A DNA stretch of 64,000 bases. Origin: JABWBD01 sp040768665. GTDB lineage: Bacteria > Planctomycetota > Planctomycetia > Pirellulales > Thermoguttaceae. Shown here one piece after another: positions 1-8,003 of the stretch. Every line of letters starts with the position of its first letter. Within the stretch, counting starts at the first letter, position 1. The stretch lies in the NCBI GenBank assembly GCA_040768665.1, contig JAXGMN010000051.1, positions 25,654 through 89,653 of the forward strand. The letters run 5' to 3'. Under the pieces are notes generated by a model. It saw only the letters and a program-made list of their open reading frames with translations, was not told the DNA's origin and ran no database searches. The translations under genes were made by a program, and so were the position numbers.

Positions 1-1
1 C

Positions 2-685
2 GGCACGGTGGACAGAGTCGCGGAAGGAGCAGATCATCGGAGCCGTGTCGAGGGCACCCGGCTGCTCTGCGAGGCATTGACCGGGATGCAACGACCACCC
101 CGGGTCGTCCTGTCCGCCTCGGCAATCGGCTACTACGGCAACCGTGGCAACGAAATCCTGGACGAACAGAGCAGCCCCGGTAGCGGTTTCCTGGCCGAGA
201 CGGCCCGCGATTGGGAGGCTGCCACGCAGCCGGCCGTCGACGGCGGGGTCCGGGTCGTCCTGCTACGTTTCGGACTGATTCTCTCTGCCCGCGGCGGGGC
301 GCTTCCGCTCATGCTCACCCCCTTCCGCCTTGGGGCCGGCGGGCGGCTCGGCGACGGACAGCAGTTCTGGAGCTGGATTTCCCTTCCGGATGCCATCGGT
401 GCCATGCTCCATGCATTGGAGATTGACCAACTCCGTGGGCCGGTGAACGTGGTCGCGCCGGAGCCTGTGACAAACCAGCAGTTCACCAAGACGCTGGGCC
501 GCGTATTGTCCCGACCGACGATCCTGCCTGTGCCGCGCTTCGCAGCGAGGATCGCGTTGGGGGAGATGGCCGACGAACTGATGTTCTCCAGCGCCCGCGT
601 CCTACCGGCGCGGCTTGGCCAAACCGGCTACCCCTTTTCCCATCCGACGCTGGAATCGGCGCTGACCGATCTGCTGAAAAAGTAA
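2..685 (+). CDS. TIGR01777 family NAD(P)-dependent epimerase, C-terminal part (cut by window edge)
   Basis: The reading frame is open from the first bases of the window, so the gene starts to the left and about 228 C-terminal residues are visible. The segment carries the family's GYYG motif near the start, a block around WEAATQPA, the long VVLLRFGLILS strand, and a C-terminal DUF1731-like end with LPVPRFAARIALGEMADE. Family members (YfcH/SDR39U1 type) are about 300 residues with an N-terminal Rossmann NAD(P) site, here missing only because of the window edge. The substrate of these extended short-chain dehydrogenases is generally unknown. It ends 30 bp before the minus-strand SelW-like gene, so the two genes converge. 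Confidence 0.85.
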   Translation, partial: GTVDRVAEGADHRSRVEGTRLLCEALTGMQRPPRVVLSASAIGYYGNRGNEILDEQSSPGSGFLAETARDWEAATQPAVDGGVRVVLLRFGLILSARGGALPLMLTPFRLGAGGRLGDGQQFWSWISLPDAIGAMLHALEIDQLRGPVNVVAPEPVTNQQFTKTLGRVLSRPTILPVPRFAARIALGEMADELMFSSARVLPARLGQTGYPFSHPTLESALTDLLKK

Positions 686-715
686 CGTCAAACCGCGGCA
701 GGCCTCCGGTGGCCG

Positions 716-949
716 TCAAAGATGTTCCGATACCAGCTTCACGATGCTCGCCTCATCGGGAAATGAGCCTGTATCGAGCTTCGAGTAAACGAGGACACCG
801 TCAAACGAGATTTCGAAACAGCCGCCGCTGGACGGAACCAGCGTGAGCCCTTCGAGACGTTGCTTGTGGGTTGTCAAGATTTTGGCCGCCAAACTGACGG
901 CCTTGGGCTCGTAGTTTCAAGCGGCACAGTAGCGAAGTTCGATCTTCAT
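716..949 (-). CDS. SelW-like (Rdx family) selenoprotein with in-frame TGA read as selenocysteine
   Basis: Reading from ATG at 949-947 gives 77 residues to a TGA at 718-716, with one internal TGA at 919-917. The protein starts MKIELRYCAA, the internal TGA is residue 11, then NYEPKAVSLAAKIL follows; this places U exactly in the CxxU redox motif of the SelT/SelW/SelH (Rdx) family. Downstream come GCFEISFDG and LVYSKLDTG, matching the family's beta strands, and a C-terminal helix. Length is typical for SelW (75-90). No other stop or frameshift interrupts it. A hairpin that fits a bacterial SECIS follows the TGA (see 884-902). A GAGGG lies about 10 nt before ATG. Family proteins are small thioredoxin-fold redox proteins. 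That the TGA is decoded as Sec is inference; selA/selB are not in the window. Confidence 0.8.
884..902 (-). promoter_or_regulatory. Putative bacterial SECIS hairpin of the SelW-like gene
   Basis: On the coding (minus) strand the bases from 902 down to 884 form a 7-bp stem, GGCCGUC pairing with GGCGGCC (one U-G pair), closed by the loop AGUUU. The stem begins 14 nt and the loop 21 nt after the in-frame UGA. Known bacterial SECIS elements sit inside the coding sequence just after UGA, with a small apical loop starting with G in the first two positions; this fits. Function is inferred. Confidence 0.6.
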
Positions 950-1136
950 ATCGAGCTTTCCCTCAGAGTTTACGGTGGCGCTGAACAAACGCGACAGAAC
1001 TTCGGACGCCGTTGCCGGGACAAACCGGGGACCGGCTCATTTTGGGGAGTCTTTGGAGCAAAATGTGCCCGTCCCCCTCTCCTCGCGAGGTCTTGGGATA
1101 GCCTCTACGCGATTCTTAGACCTGAGGCGACAAATG
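950..1136. other. Intergenic spacer with inverted repeat, between xseA and the SelW-like gene
   Basis: No convincing gene. It holds the inverted repeat at 1027-1076 described separately. No xseB-like frame is visible here even though xseB often follows xseA. Confidence 0.6.
1027..1076 (+). repeat. Short inverted repeat, CATTTTG family, copy A
   Basis: An imperfect hairpin: the left arm GGGGACCGGCTCATTTTG pairs with CAAAATGTGCCCGTCCCC (2 mismatches in 18). Its reverse complement counterpart occurs at 30893-30942, with arms, loop (GGAGTCTT core) and the flanking CTCT matching, so this is a dispersed element and not a simple terminator. Confidence 0.75.
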
Positions 1137-2414
1137 TCAAGGGTTCGCAGCAGCCGGCGGCGCCGGCGGTTCCGATTCGATCTGCTCCACACGGCTGATG
1201 AACTGCCCCCGAGCGAGCCGAGTTCGGATCGCTTCGCCGGGCTTGAGTCCGGAAGCATCCCGCAGAACGAGCCCGTCTTCGACCCGTTGGGTCAGGCTAT
1301 AGCCGCGGCCGAGCACGGCCAGCGGGCTGAGCGATTCCAGCCGCGCAGCCGTGCCGTCGAGTTGCCGCCGTGCCAGGCGGAGGTTGGTCCAAGCCGCGCG
1401 GTGCATGCGAGCATCCAACTCGTCGAGATGGCGCGACAGTTCCTGGACGCGCTCGTGCGGTCGGCGAAATGCCCTGTGGCGTGCCAGGCTCTCGAACTTC
1501 GCCCGGGCCGAATTGGCTCGTCCACGGAGTGCGTTGACGAGTCGGCGCGCGTATTGGGCCAGCATGGCAGTCATTTCGGATGCTGCCGGGACGATCCGCT
1601 CGGCCGCCTCGCTGGGCGTCAGTGCCCGCACGTCGGCGACCAGATCGGATAGCGTGACGTCGATTTCGTGTCCGACCGCCGACACGACCGGAACCCGCGA
1701 GGCGTGGATCGCTCGAACGACCACCTCCTCGTTGAAGGCCCAAAGGTCTTCCAGACTGCCGCCGCCCCGCGTCACGACAATGCAGTCGATTGGAGCCGCA
1801 AGCCGATTGACCTGCTCGACGGCGGCCGCAATTTCCTTGGCGGCACCTTCACCCTGGACCCGAACCGGCACGACAAGCACATCGGCGCCGGTCCAGCGGC
1901 GGCGAAGGACCTCGAGGAAGTCGCGGATGGCGGCCCCCGTAGGACTAGTGACCACGGCAACACGCCGGACGAAACGAGGCAACGGGCGTTTCCTTGCGGG
2001 ATCGAAAAGGCCCTCGCGAGCCAGCTTGTCGCGAAGCTGCCGCAGGGCCAACTCCAAGGCGCCAAGACCTTTTGGCTCGATTTGGTGGATGACAAGTTGG
2101 TATTTGCCGTGCGGAGGGTACACGCTCACGCAGGCCCGGCACACCACTTCCAGGCCGTCATGCAGGTCGAAGCGCAACTGGCTGGCCGTATTGCGCCAGA
2201 TGACGGCGGGAATTTGTGCGTTCTCGTCCTTGAGCGTAAGGTAGCAGTGGCCGGATCGGGGGCGCGAGAAATTCGAGATCTCACCGCCGACCCAAATGGC
2301 TGGAAAGGCCATTTCCAGCAGGTCTTTGATTTGAGCCGTCAACTCCGAGACGGAAAGCACCGGCTGGCTGCGGGCTTCGGTATTCAGAAAGGCATCCGTG
2401 GTCATCCCAGTCAT
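1137..2414 (-). CDS. xseA: Exodeoxyribonuclease VII large subunit
   Basis: 425 residues, usual family length. XseA with XseB degrades single-stranded DNA in both directions to acid-insoluble oligonucleotides in the cytoplasm. The N-terminal OB-fold is visible (ELTAQIKDLLEMAFPAIWVGGEIS, about residues 22-48 in parts), followed by the catalytic domain motifs VTSPTGAAIRDFL, VTRGGGSLEDLWAFNEE and VGHEIDVTLSDLVADVRA, then an Arg-rich coiled coil and the C-terminal LGRGYSLT block. The start MTGMTTDAF is chosen as the first in-frame ATG; a second ATG three codons later is equally possible because no strong ribosome site is present. No small subunit gene adjoins it in the window. Confidence 0.96.
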   Translation of the reverse strand: MTGMTTDAFLNTEARSQPVLSVSELTAQIKDLLEMAFPAIWVGGEISNFSRPRSGHCYLTLKDENAQIPAVIWRNTASQLRFDLHDGLEVVCRACVSVYPPHGKYQLVIHQIEPKGLGALELALRQLRDKLAREGLFDPARKRPLPRFVRRVAVVTSPTGAAIRDFLEVLRRRWTGADVLVVPVRVQGEGAAKEIAAAVEQVNRLAAPIDCIVVTRGGGSLEDLWAFNEEVVVRAIHASRVPVVSAVGHEIDVTLSDLVADVRALTPSEAAERIVPAASEMTAMLAQYARRLVNALRGRANSARAKFESLARHRAFRRPHERVQELSRHLDELDARMHRAAWTNLRLARRQLDGTAARLESLSPLAVLGRGYSLTQRVEDGLVLRDASGLKPGEAIRTRLARGQFISRVEQIESEPPAPPAAANP

Positions 2415-2477
2415 TGTAAGGGTGCTCCCCGCGGAGCGGAAGGACGCGGGTGCGGCCCATCAACCGAATTGTTGCCT

Positions 2478-3392
2478 TCAGAATTCGCCCGTTACCTCGC
2501 CCCCATTGCGAGTCGACATCCCCAGGTAAGTACTGTAGTTCATCTCGTAAGAGAGGAATCGAACGCTCCCGTCGACCAACGCGAAGTGCGCACCGCCCGG
2601 ATGCCAGCTCCAGAAATGCTGGAGGATGCTGAGATAACTTGGCACATTGGCACCGGGACTGAGCCCTCGGTCGGCAGCGATGTAGTGCTCACACTCGGTT
2701 CCGCCACAGATCATCCACCCCCAGCCCAAATCATTCGGAATTCCCCTTTCTCCTACGAGCAGTGTGGATGATGTTCCGTCCACGACGTCTGCGAAACGTG
2801 TCTTACTGAGATTGTAGAACACACCGCTGCCATAATAAATTCCACCACAGTTGGGAGTTTCTTCGTCGTCGCCCGCAACGCCCAGATAGCTCCCCGGGTA
2901 GACCAACCCGCAGTCGCCGCTTGTCGGCAAGGGACCCGTGGGCCCGGAGAGCAGTGTCTGCATGCCGTGCGGGTCAGTCGGGCAGACGAACACGGGCATG
3001 GGTGTGGCAGCAGGATCAGGCTTTCCGGCAGCCTGGAGCTGACGGATAATCGTGCCGCAATCGCCGCCGCGAAAGTCAATCGTCTCGTAAGCGTTCTCCT
3101 GTTCAAGGTAAGGCAGAATCAGCATCATCATACCCCAGGAATACGGCCCGCTGGTCACCGGGCCAATGGGCATCGAGTACATGCTTCCTGAAGGAAAACT
3201 TCGAAAAGAGTCGTGGTAGTTGTGGAGCGCCAGCGCGATCTGCTTGAGATTGTTCTTGCACTGCGACCGGCGTGCCGCCTCGCGAGCTGCCTGCACTGCG
3301 GGAAGCAACAATGCCACCAGAATGCCGATGACTGCGATCACGACGAGGAGCTCGACAAGCGTAAATGCTCTCATAGCAGTGGGCGGACGCAT
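2478..3392 (-). CDS. DUF1559 domain protein with type IV pilin-like N-terminus
   Basis: 304 residues. The N-terminus MRAFTLVELLVVIAVIGILV is a prepilin-type cleavage/methylation motif followed by one hydrophobic helix, and the next stretch (AREAARRSQCKNNLKQIALALHNYHD in pieces) is the hallmark of the DUF1559 family, which is greatly expanded in Planctomycetota. The C-terminus has the expected H-x-G-G-x-H-F-A-L-V-D-G-S-V-R block (WHPGGAHFALVDGSVRFLS). Predicted to be exported and anchored like a pseudopilin; its exact role is unknown. The start at 3392 is preferred over an upstream in-frame ATG because AGGGAGAGG lies 6 nt before it. The lipoprotein gene just upstream on the same strand is the common family partner. 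Confidence 0.93.
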   Translation of the reverse strand: MRPPTAMRAFTLVELLVVIAVIGILVALLLPAVQAAREAARRSQCKNNLKQIALALHNYHDSFRSFPSGSMYSMPIGPVTSGPYSWGMMMLILPYLEQENAYETIDFRGGDCGTIIRQLQAAGKPDPAATPMPVFVCPTDPHGMQTLLSGPTGPLPTSGDCGLVYPGSYLGVAGDDEETPNCGGIYYGSGVFYNLSKTRFADVVDGTSSTLLVGERGIPNDLGWGWMICGGTECEHYIAADRGLSPGANVPSYLSILQHFWSWHPGGAHFALVDGSVRFLSYEMNYSTYLGMSTRNGGEVTGEF

Positions 3393-3436
3393 GCGTTCCC
3401 TCTCCCTGAGATCGACGACGCCTGCATGGTCAGGGC

Positions 3437-3895
3437 TCATCCGTCGAGATGAAAATCCTTCTGGACTGGACCATCGAGGGGCACCGTGTACGGGAGCTCC
3501 CAGCGGCGCTTCTCAACGGGTTTGGCTTGGGGAGCCTTGCGCGCGGACCGCGAGGCACGCGGATTCACCGCTTTGAAGTCCTGACCGGCTTCGTTTTTTT
3601 CCATTGCAGGCCCCGCTGCCGGCAGGGTGTCCACATCGATCAGCACGCGGTGCGGACCGCTGTGCGGCCCCGTTTCATGAGAGAACATGTATTCGCCATC
3701 AACGATTGTCGTATTCGCCGCCGGTCCGGAATTGCCTTCCGCCGGTAGGAGGCTCATTGAACCATGTGCGATGGGTGTTCCGTCGACATCGACCCGACCC
3801 TGCATTGCCCGCCGATCCGTACCCGACTCACATCCGCAAAGCAACAGCACCGCTACCGTGAGGCTAGCCAAACGGCAACGGCCTCGCACTCCCAT
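3437..3895 (-). CDS. Small lipoprotein, carboxypeptidase-regulatory-like, partner of DUF1559 gene
   Basis: 152 residues from the ATG at 3895. A signal peptide is followed by a lipobox, LLLCGC with Cys22 as the lipidated residue. The mature part contains GRVDVDGTPIAHGSMSLLP, the G-x-V-x-x-D-G-x-P-x-x-x-G pattern of the small beta-sandwich lipoproteins that planctomycetes encode beside DUF1559 proteins. The C-terminus is Lys/Arg-rich. It sits 44 bp upstream of the DUF1559 gene on the same strand, probably one transcript. The frame is open another 69 bases upstream, so starts at residues -6 or -12 cannot be excluded, but the chosen start gives the best signal peptide. Function unknown. Confidence 0.8.
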   Translation of the reverse strand: MGVRGRCRLASLTVAVLLLCGCESGTDRRAMQGRVDVDGTPIAHGSMSLLPAEGNSGPAANTTIVDGEYMFSHETGPHSGPHRVLIDVDTLPAAGPAMEKNEAGQDFKAVNPRASRSARKAPQAKPVEKRRWELPYTVPLDGPVQKDFHLDG

Positions 3896-4469
3896 ACGGG
3901 GCACCTGCACCATCTCGAGGAGGTCTAGCATAAGTTGCGGGCGTCGTGCGACGATTCTAGCCATCTGTATAGTATCGTTGACAGGACGCTGGCAGCCAGA
4001 AGAATCAAGGGGTTTCCCCCCGCGCCAAGTAAGTCCTGCCGGAGGCTGCTTTTTGTTAGACCGGCAACCTCTATCATACGCTGAAAAACAGCAACGGGAA
4101 GCTGGCTTTCCATCGGAGAGGTGAAAGAGTAAGGTGAAAGGTCACACAATGCGCTGATTGCAGGAGGGCAACTGGCCTGAAAAGAAGGAACGGCGGGACC
4201 TGGTAAGGTGCCGTGGCTTTCGCGGTCGCGGCTCCTCGGTCGTTAGCCGGATTCAGGTCACGGCGGAAGAATCCCCGTGCCCAGTCAACCACCGTGCAGT
4301 CGCCGGTAGCGCCCCCCGGCAGCGATTGGATGCTTCCGCTCCATCCGGTATACTCCTGGCTGTTTCCGGCGTCCTGGCGACCAATATTGGCTCAGATGTC
4401 CCGGTGCCGTTGCATTTGTACGGAAAGCGAGCCTTGGATATAGGGATACTCAGCAAGGGTGCAACGCTA
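3896..4469. other. 574-bp divergent intergenic region
   Basis: It separates the minus-strand lipoprotein gene from the plus-strand membrane protein gene. The plus frame of the latter is open through most of it (from 4158), but that translation is Arg/Pro-rich and unlike the downstream protein, so I treat it as non-coding. A TACTATACAG stretch on the minus strand near 3965 may be part of the lipoprotein promoter; nothing else is recognisable. Confidence 0.5.
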
Positions 4470-4850
4470 ATGGTGACGATGAACTTGCGCGTCGGCTGGA
4501 TTGCCATTCTGATCGGACTGTTCGCCGGCGCAGCGATCGGGATGTTCTTTCAGCGTGAGGATTGGCTGGAGGGCTACGCTTCGTGGCGGCGGCGGATGCT
4601 GCGGCTGATGCATGTCTCGCTGGTCGGCACCGGTCTGCTGAACCTCGCCTTCGCCCTGTCGCTTCGGTCCTTCGAGGTCGCCTCGGTTCCACGGATTCCC
4701 TCCGCGCTGTTCGTCATCGGCGCCGTTACCATGCCGCTGGTCTGCGGACTGGCGGCGTGGCGAAAACCGATGCGGCACCTCTTCTTCGTCCCCGTCTTGG
4801 CGTTGGTGAGTGCCACCGCCATCTTCCTGTACCAGGGGTTCGTGCCATGA
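4470..4850 (+). CDS. Small four-helix membrane protein, function unknown
   Basis: 126 residues from ATG 4470 (an alternative ATG lies three codons later). Four hydrophobic segments are visible: residues about 9-26 (IAILIGLFAGAAIGMFF), 52-70 (LVGTGLLNLAFAL), 80-100 (ALFVIGAVTMPLVCGLA) and 105-123 (FFVPVLALVSATAIFLY), joined by short Arg-rich loops, so it is an inner-membrane protein. It overlaps the next gene by 4 bp (ATGA), which implies translational coupling with the radical SAM enzyme. I do not recognise the family. Confidence 0.75.
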   Translation: MVTMNLRVGWIAILIGLFAGAAIGMFFQREDWLEGYASWRRRMLRLMHVSLVGTGLLNLAFALSLRSFEVASVPRIPSALFVIGAVTMPLVCGLAAWRKPMRHLFFVPVLALVSATAIFLYQGFVP

Positions 4851-6169
4851 GAATCGGTCTGATTGCGATGAGCGGCGTGCGCGCATGCGACGAGGAACTC
4901 TTGCGCCTGGGCCTCACCCTACCGGGATTCGTGGAGCGGAGCAAGACAATCGCCTTGCTGCCGAGCCTCGGACTGTTGACGCTGGCAGGCATGACGCCGC
5001 CGGAGCACACCTGCGATTACCTGGAGGTCGACGACATCCGCAAGCTGGACGCCCTGCCGGACCACTTCGACCTGGTGGCCATCTCCAGCTTCAGCGCCCA
5101 AATAGCCGAGGGCTACGAACTGGCCGACCGCTACCGTGCGCGCGGCATTCCAGTAGTTTTGGGCGGCTTGCATGTCACCGCGCTGCCGGAGGAGGCAGGC
5201 CGGCACGCCGACGCGGTCGTGGCCGGAGAAGGAGAGTCGGTATGGCTCGATCTCCTCAACGACGCTGTGACAGGCGAGCTCAAGCCGTGTTACCGGGGCA
5301 ACGGTGGGTTCGACCTTGCCGACGCCCCCATGCCGGCGTTTCACCTACTGGACCTGGATAAGTACAACCGGCTGACCGTTCAAGCCAGCCGCGGCTGTCC
5401 GCTACACTGCGAGTTTTGCGCCAGCTCGATCCTCCTCACCCCGCGATACAAGCAAAAGCCGCCTCAGCGGGTCCTGGCGGAGATCGATCGCATCTGCGAG
5501 CTGTGGCGCCGGCCGTTCCTCGAATTTGCCGACGACAACGCCTTTTTCAACAAGGCGTACTGGAAAGAGCTGCTCGGTGAGCTCAGGACGCGCCGCGTTC
5601 ACTGGTTCGCCGAGACCGACCTGTCCGTCCACGAGGACGATGAGCTGCTCTCGCTCATGCAGGAGAGCGGCTGCGCGGAAGTGCTCATCGGATTGGAGAG
5701 CCCGACCGAAGCGCCTTTGGCCGGCCTGGAGCTGAAGACCGATTGGAAACGGAAACGATGGCCGCAGTATCGGGAAGCGGTGCGGCGGATCCAGTCGCAC
5801 GGCATCCGCGTGAACGGCTGCTTCCTCGTCGGACTGGATGAGCATACGCCGGAGGTTTTCGACCAGGTTTTCGACTTCGCCGCCGACACGGAACTGTTCG
5901 ACGTGCAGATCACGCTTCCGACGCCGTTTCCCGGCACGCCGTTTTACGAACGTCTGAAGCGCCAGCGCCGGCTCCTCTACGACGGAGCTTGGGAGCGGTG
6001 CACACTTTTCGCTCCAGGTGCGGCGGGCACTGACGTATCTTGTGTTACGGTGGTTGCCCATCCCCTTCCGATCCGAAAAAAGACCCTCCGGACCGGAGGA
6101 TTCCTCCCATGCCTCCAGCAAGCCATCGCGAACCTACTCCAATTCCTGCGTGGAGACTGTGCCGCCTGA
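4847..6169 (+). CDS. B12-binding domain radical SAM protein, with unusual C-terminus
   Basis: 440 residues. An N-terminal cobalamin-binding-like Rossmann domain is recognisable from DLVAISSFSAQ and VVLGGLHVTALPEEA (about residues 76-116), followed by the radical SAM core with the 4Fe-4S motif C184-x3-C188-x2-C191 in SRGCPLHCEFC, then DDNAFFN and GFQ-type strands ending in ITLPTPFPGTPFYERL. The family transforms unknown substrates in most cases. After about residue 388 (ERCTLF) the expected D-V-N-F type tail is absent and replaced by about 50 residues of low family resemblance, suggesting a C-terminal truncation or old frameshift. The start overlaps the preceding membrane protein gene by 4 bp. 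Confidence 0.85.
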   Translation: MRIGLIAMSGVRACDEELLRLGLTLPGFVERSKTIALLPSLGLLTLAGMTPPEHTCDYLEVDDIRKLDALPDHFDLVAISSFSAQIAEGYELADRYRARGIPVVLGGLHVTALPEEAGRHADAVVAGEGESVWLDLLNDAVTGELKPCYRGNGGFDLADAPMPAFHLLDLDKYNRLTVQASRGCPLHCEFCASSILLTPRYKQKPPQRVLAEIDRICELWRRPFLEFADDNAFFNKAYWKELLGELRTRRVHWFAETDLSVHEDDELLSLMQESGCAEVLIGLESPTEAPLAGLELKTDWKRKRWPQYREAVRRIQSHGIRVNGCFLVGLDEHTPEVFDQVFDFAADTELFDVQITLPTPFPGTPFYERLKRQRRLLYDGAWERCTLFAPGAAGTDVSCVTVVAHPLPIRKKTLRTGGFLPCLQQAIANLLQFLRGDCAA

Positions 6170-6378
6170 CCGCCCGAGGCGACATTTCACCGGGATTTCG
6201 CTATCATAGGGTTTATCCCGGTCGGGCGATATTTGGCAACTACAAACGCCGCCGCGCAGAGTGCGGTGTCGTTACCAAACATCGCCCCACCGACGCGGGG
6301 TCGGTGGTGGCATTTGCCATTTGAGAACGTCGGGGCTCGATATCAAGACTAAGATCTCTAAGATCTGAAGGACTCTCC
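6170..6378. other. Leader region of the aminotransferase gene
   Basis: 209 bp without a gene. It contains a hairpin at 6287-6307 and ends in ATCTGAAGGACTCTCC before the ATG at 6379, where GAAGGA is a plausible ribosome binding site. Confidence 0.5.
6287..6307 (+). repeat. Perfect hairpin, CCACCGAC / GTCGGTGG
   Basis: An 8-bp perfect stem closed by GCGGG. It is GC-rich but has no following T run, so it could be a transcription pause or attenuator, or a Rho-dependent end of the radical SAM transcript. Only the palindrome is certain. Confidence 0.5.
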
Positions 6379-7701
6379 ATGCCTTTCGCTCAGGTGAACA
6401 CTTCCATCCCCGGCCCCAAATCCCAGGAGCTCATCCAGCGCTGGCTTCGCGTCGAGGCGGATACGACGGGCTACCAAGCCCGGGTGGTGTGGGACCGTGG
6501 CCGTGGGGCGCTCGTCACGGACGTCGACGGCAACACGTACATCGACTGGACGAGCGGGGTGCTCGTGGCGAACGTCGGTCACGCCCATCCGCATCTCGTC
6601 CGCGCGCTGAGCAAAGCCGGCGAGAAGCTGTTGAACAACTACGAATGCCCGACGGAGTATCGGGTGTTGGCGGCGGAAAAGCTGGTGGCCGCACTGCCGC
6701 CGCATATGGACAAGTGCTTCTTTCTTTCGACCGGCAGCGAAACGGTCGAGGCGGCCTTGCGGATCATGAAGCGCAAGACGGGCCGTTTCGAGATCATCGG
6801 CTTTCACGGCGCGTTTCACGGTCGGACCTGCGCGGCGGCGTCGGTCGGCGGACTGGCAGGGCCGAAGCGCGGCTACGGGCCGCCGATGCCGGGCGTCGTC
6901 CACGCGCCCTTTCCCTATTTCTACCGCTGCCCGTTCGGCTCGAAGACCGAAGAGGAATGTGCCGACAAGCATCTGGAACTGCTCGACGACGCGGTGCGGG
7001 CGTCGTCCTGTGGCAGCCTGGCGGGCGTGCTGGTGGAAACGTACCAGGGCGCGGCCGGGTTTATTTTTCCGCCCAAGGGCTACCTGAAACGGCTGCAGGA
7101 CTGGGCTCGCGAGCGGCAGTTGCTTCTGACGGTTGACGAGGTGCAATCGAGTTACGGTCGCATGGGCGCGATGTGGGGGCACGTGCTGGAAGGGCTCGAG
7201 CCCGATCTGATGTGCATCGGAAAAGGGATCGGCAGCGGCTATCCCGTCTCGGCCATCGCAGGCCGCGGCGAGGTGTTCGCCTGTCTCAACAAGGGCGAGA
7301 TGAGCAGCACCGCGGGCGGCAATCCGGTCGGGAGTGCGGCGGTGATCGCCGTCCTGGAGATCATGGTACGGGAGAACCTTTGCGAGAACGCGCGCAAGAT
7401 GGGGGCCGTCATTATGGAGCGGCTCCGTCAGACCCAAGAGAAGTCGAAGCATTTGGGCGACGTCCGCGGGCGTGGATTGGTGATGGGCCTTGAAATCGTG
7501 AAGGACAAGAAGACGAAGGAGCCCGCCCCGGACCTGATCCGCCCGATTATCGATCGTGCCGCCGCGCACGGCCTGCTAGTTGGTTCGGTTGGGATTTACG
7601 GAAATGTGATCCGCGTGGCCCCGCCGCTGGTGATCTCGGAGGCCGAGGCGCATGAAAGCTGCGATATTATGGAGGGGGTGTTGCTCTCCTTAGAGGCTTA
7701 G
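6379..7701 (+). CDS. Class III PLP-dependent aminotransferase (4-aminobutyrate / ornithine type)
   Basis: 440 residues, full family length. Fold type I aminotransferase that moves the omega-amino group of a substrate such as 4-aminobutyrate, acetylornithine or diaminobutyrate to 2-oxoglutarate or pyruvate. Seen: the PLP phosphate site LSTGSETVEAALR (about 117-128), GFHGAFHGRT (141-150), the cofactor Asp in TVDEVQSSYGR (Asp253) and the Schiff-base lysine in IGKGIGSGYPVSAI (Lys282). The cofactor-binding set is complete. The substrate cannot be told from sequence alone. The following antitoxin-like gene starts 12 bp after the stop. Confidence 0.93.
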   Translation: MPFAQVNTSIPGPKSQELIQRWLRVEADTTGYQARVVWDRGRGALVTDVDGNTYIDWTSGVLVANVGHAHPHLVRALSKAGEKLLNNYECPTEYRVLAAEKLVAALPPHMDKCFFLSTGSETVEAALRIMKRKTGRFEIIGFHGAFHGRTCAAASVGGLAGPKRGYGPPMPGVVHAPFPYFYRCPFGSKTEEECADKHLELLDDAVRASSCGSLAGVLVETYQGAAGFIFPPKGYLKRLQDWARERQLLLTVDEVQSSYGRMGAMWGHVLEGLEPDLMCIGKGIGSGYPVSAIAGRGEVFACLNKGEMSSTAGGNPVGSAAVIAVLEIMVRENLCENARKMGAVIMERLRQTQEKSKHLGDVRGRGLVMGLEIVKDKKTKEPAPDLIRPIIDRAAAHGLLVGSVGIYGNVIRVAPPLVISEAEAHESCDIMEGVLLSLEA

Positions 7702-7713
7702 GTGCGGTCCACG

Positions 7714-7947
7714 ATGCGTCGAATAGAATTCTTGTTAACAGACGAACAGGAGAAGTTCTTGAATCGGTTCGGCGAGTTGGACTATTCCGACAGGAGTTCG
7801 CTGATTCGCGAAGCTATCGATCGGTATCGCGGCGAGGTAGAGCAGAACCGTCTCAACGAGTCTGCTATCCTTTACGCCGAAGTTTACGCAGAGGACGATT
7901 GCCTTCGCCAGTTGACCAGACAATCGCTGGAGGCTTGGCCGGAATGA
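7714..7947 (+). CDS. Ribbon-helix-helix antitoxin-like protein, orphan
   Basis: 77 residues from ATG 7714; a GTG four codons earlier is possible. The N-terminus MRRIEFLLTDEQEKFL gives the beta strand, and SDRSSLIREAIDRY the helix-turn-helix of a CopG/MazE-like ribbon-helix-helix protein, which would dimerise and bind its own operator. The C-terminal LRQLTRQSLEAWPE resembles the toxin-neutralising tail of MazE-like antitoxins. The stop codon overlaps an ATG (ATGA) that opens only an 18-codon frame, where a toxin gene would normally start; no toxin follows. Hence an orphan or a decayed toxin-antitoxin locus. Confidence 0.78.
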   Translation: MRRIEFLLTDEQEKFLNRFGELDYSDRSSLIREAIDRYRGEVEQNRLNESAILYAEVYAEDDCLRQLTRQSLEAWPE

Positions 7948-8000
7948 CACCTATGCACAGTGGATGGCAATTACCCTTTTCGCGCAAAATATTGGAGTAG
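7944..8000 (+). pseudogene. Possible remnant of a toxin start after the antitoxin gene
   Basis: An ATG overlapping the antitoxin stop (ATGA) opens 18 codons, MTPMHSGWQLPFSRKILE, then TAG. MazF-type toxins often start M-x-x-M-x-x-G-x-x-W-x, so the first residues are compatible with a toxin that has been deleted down to its start. It may equally be chance; the evidence is only position and a loose pattern. Confidence 0.2.
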
Positions 8001-8003
8001 CCC

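Noticed and set aside
716..949. SelW-like gene as an ordinary pseudogene
   Set aside because: The only interruption is a TGA at the selenocysteine position with a matching hairpin; no frameshift or other stop. Still possible if the genome lacks Sec machinery.
2551..2575. tRNA-like GGAATCGAAC text
   Set aside because: It lies within the DUF1559 coding sequence and no cloverleaf can be drawn around it; no other tRNA-like sequence was found in the window.
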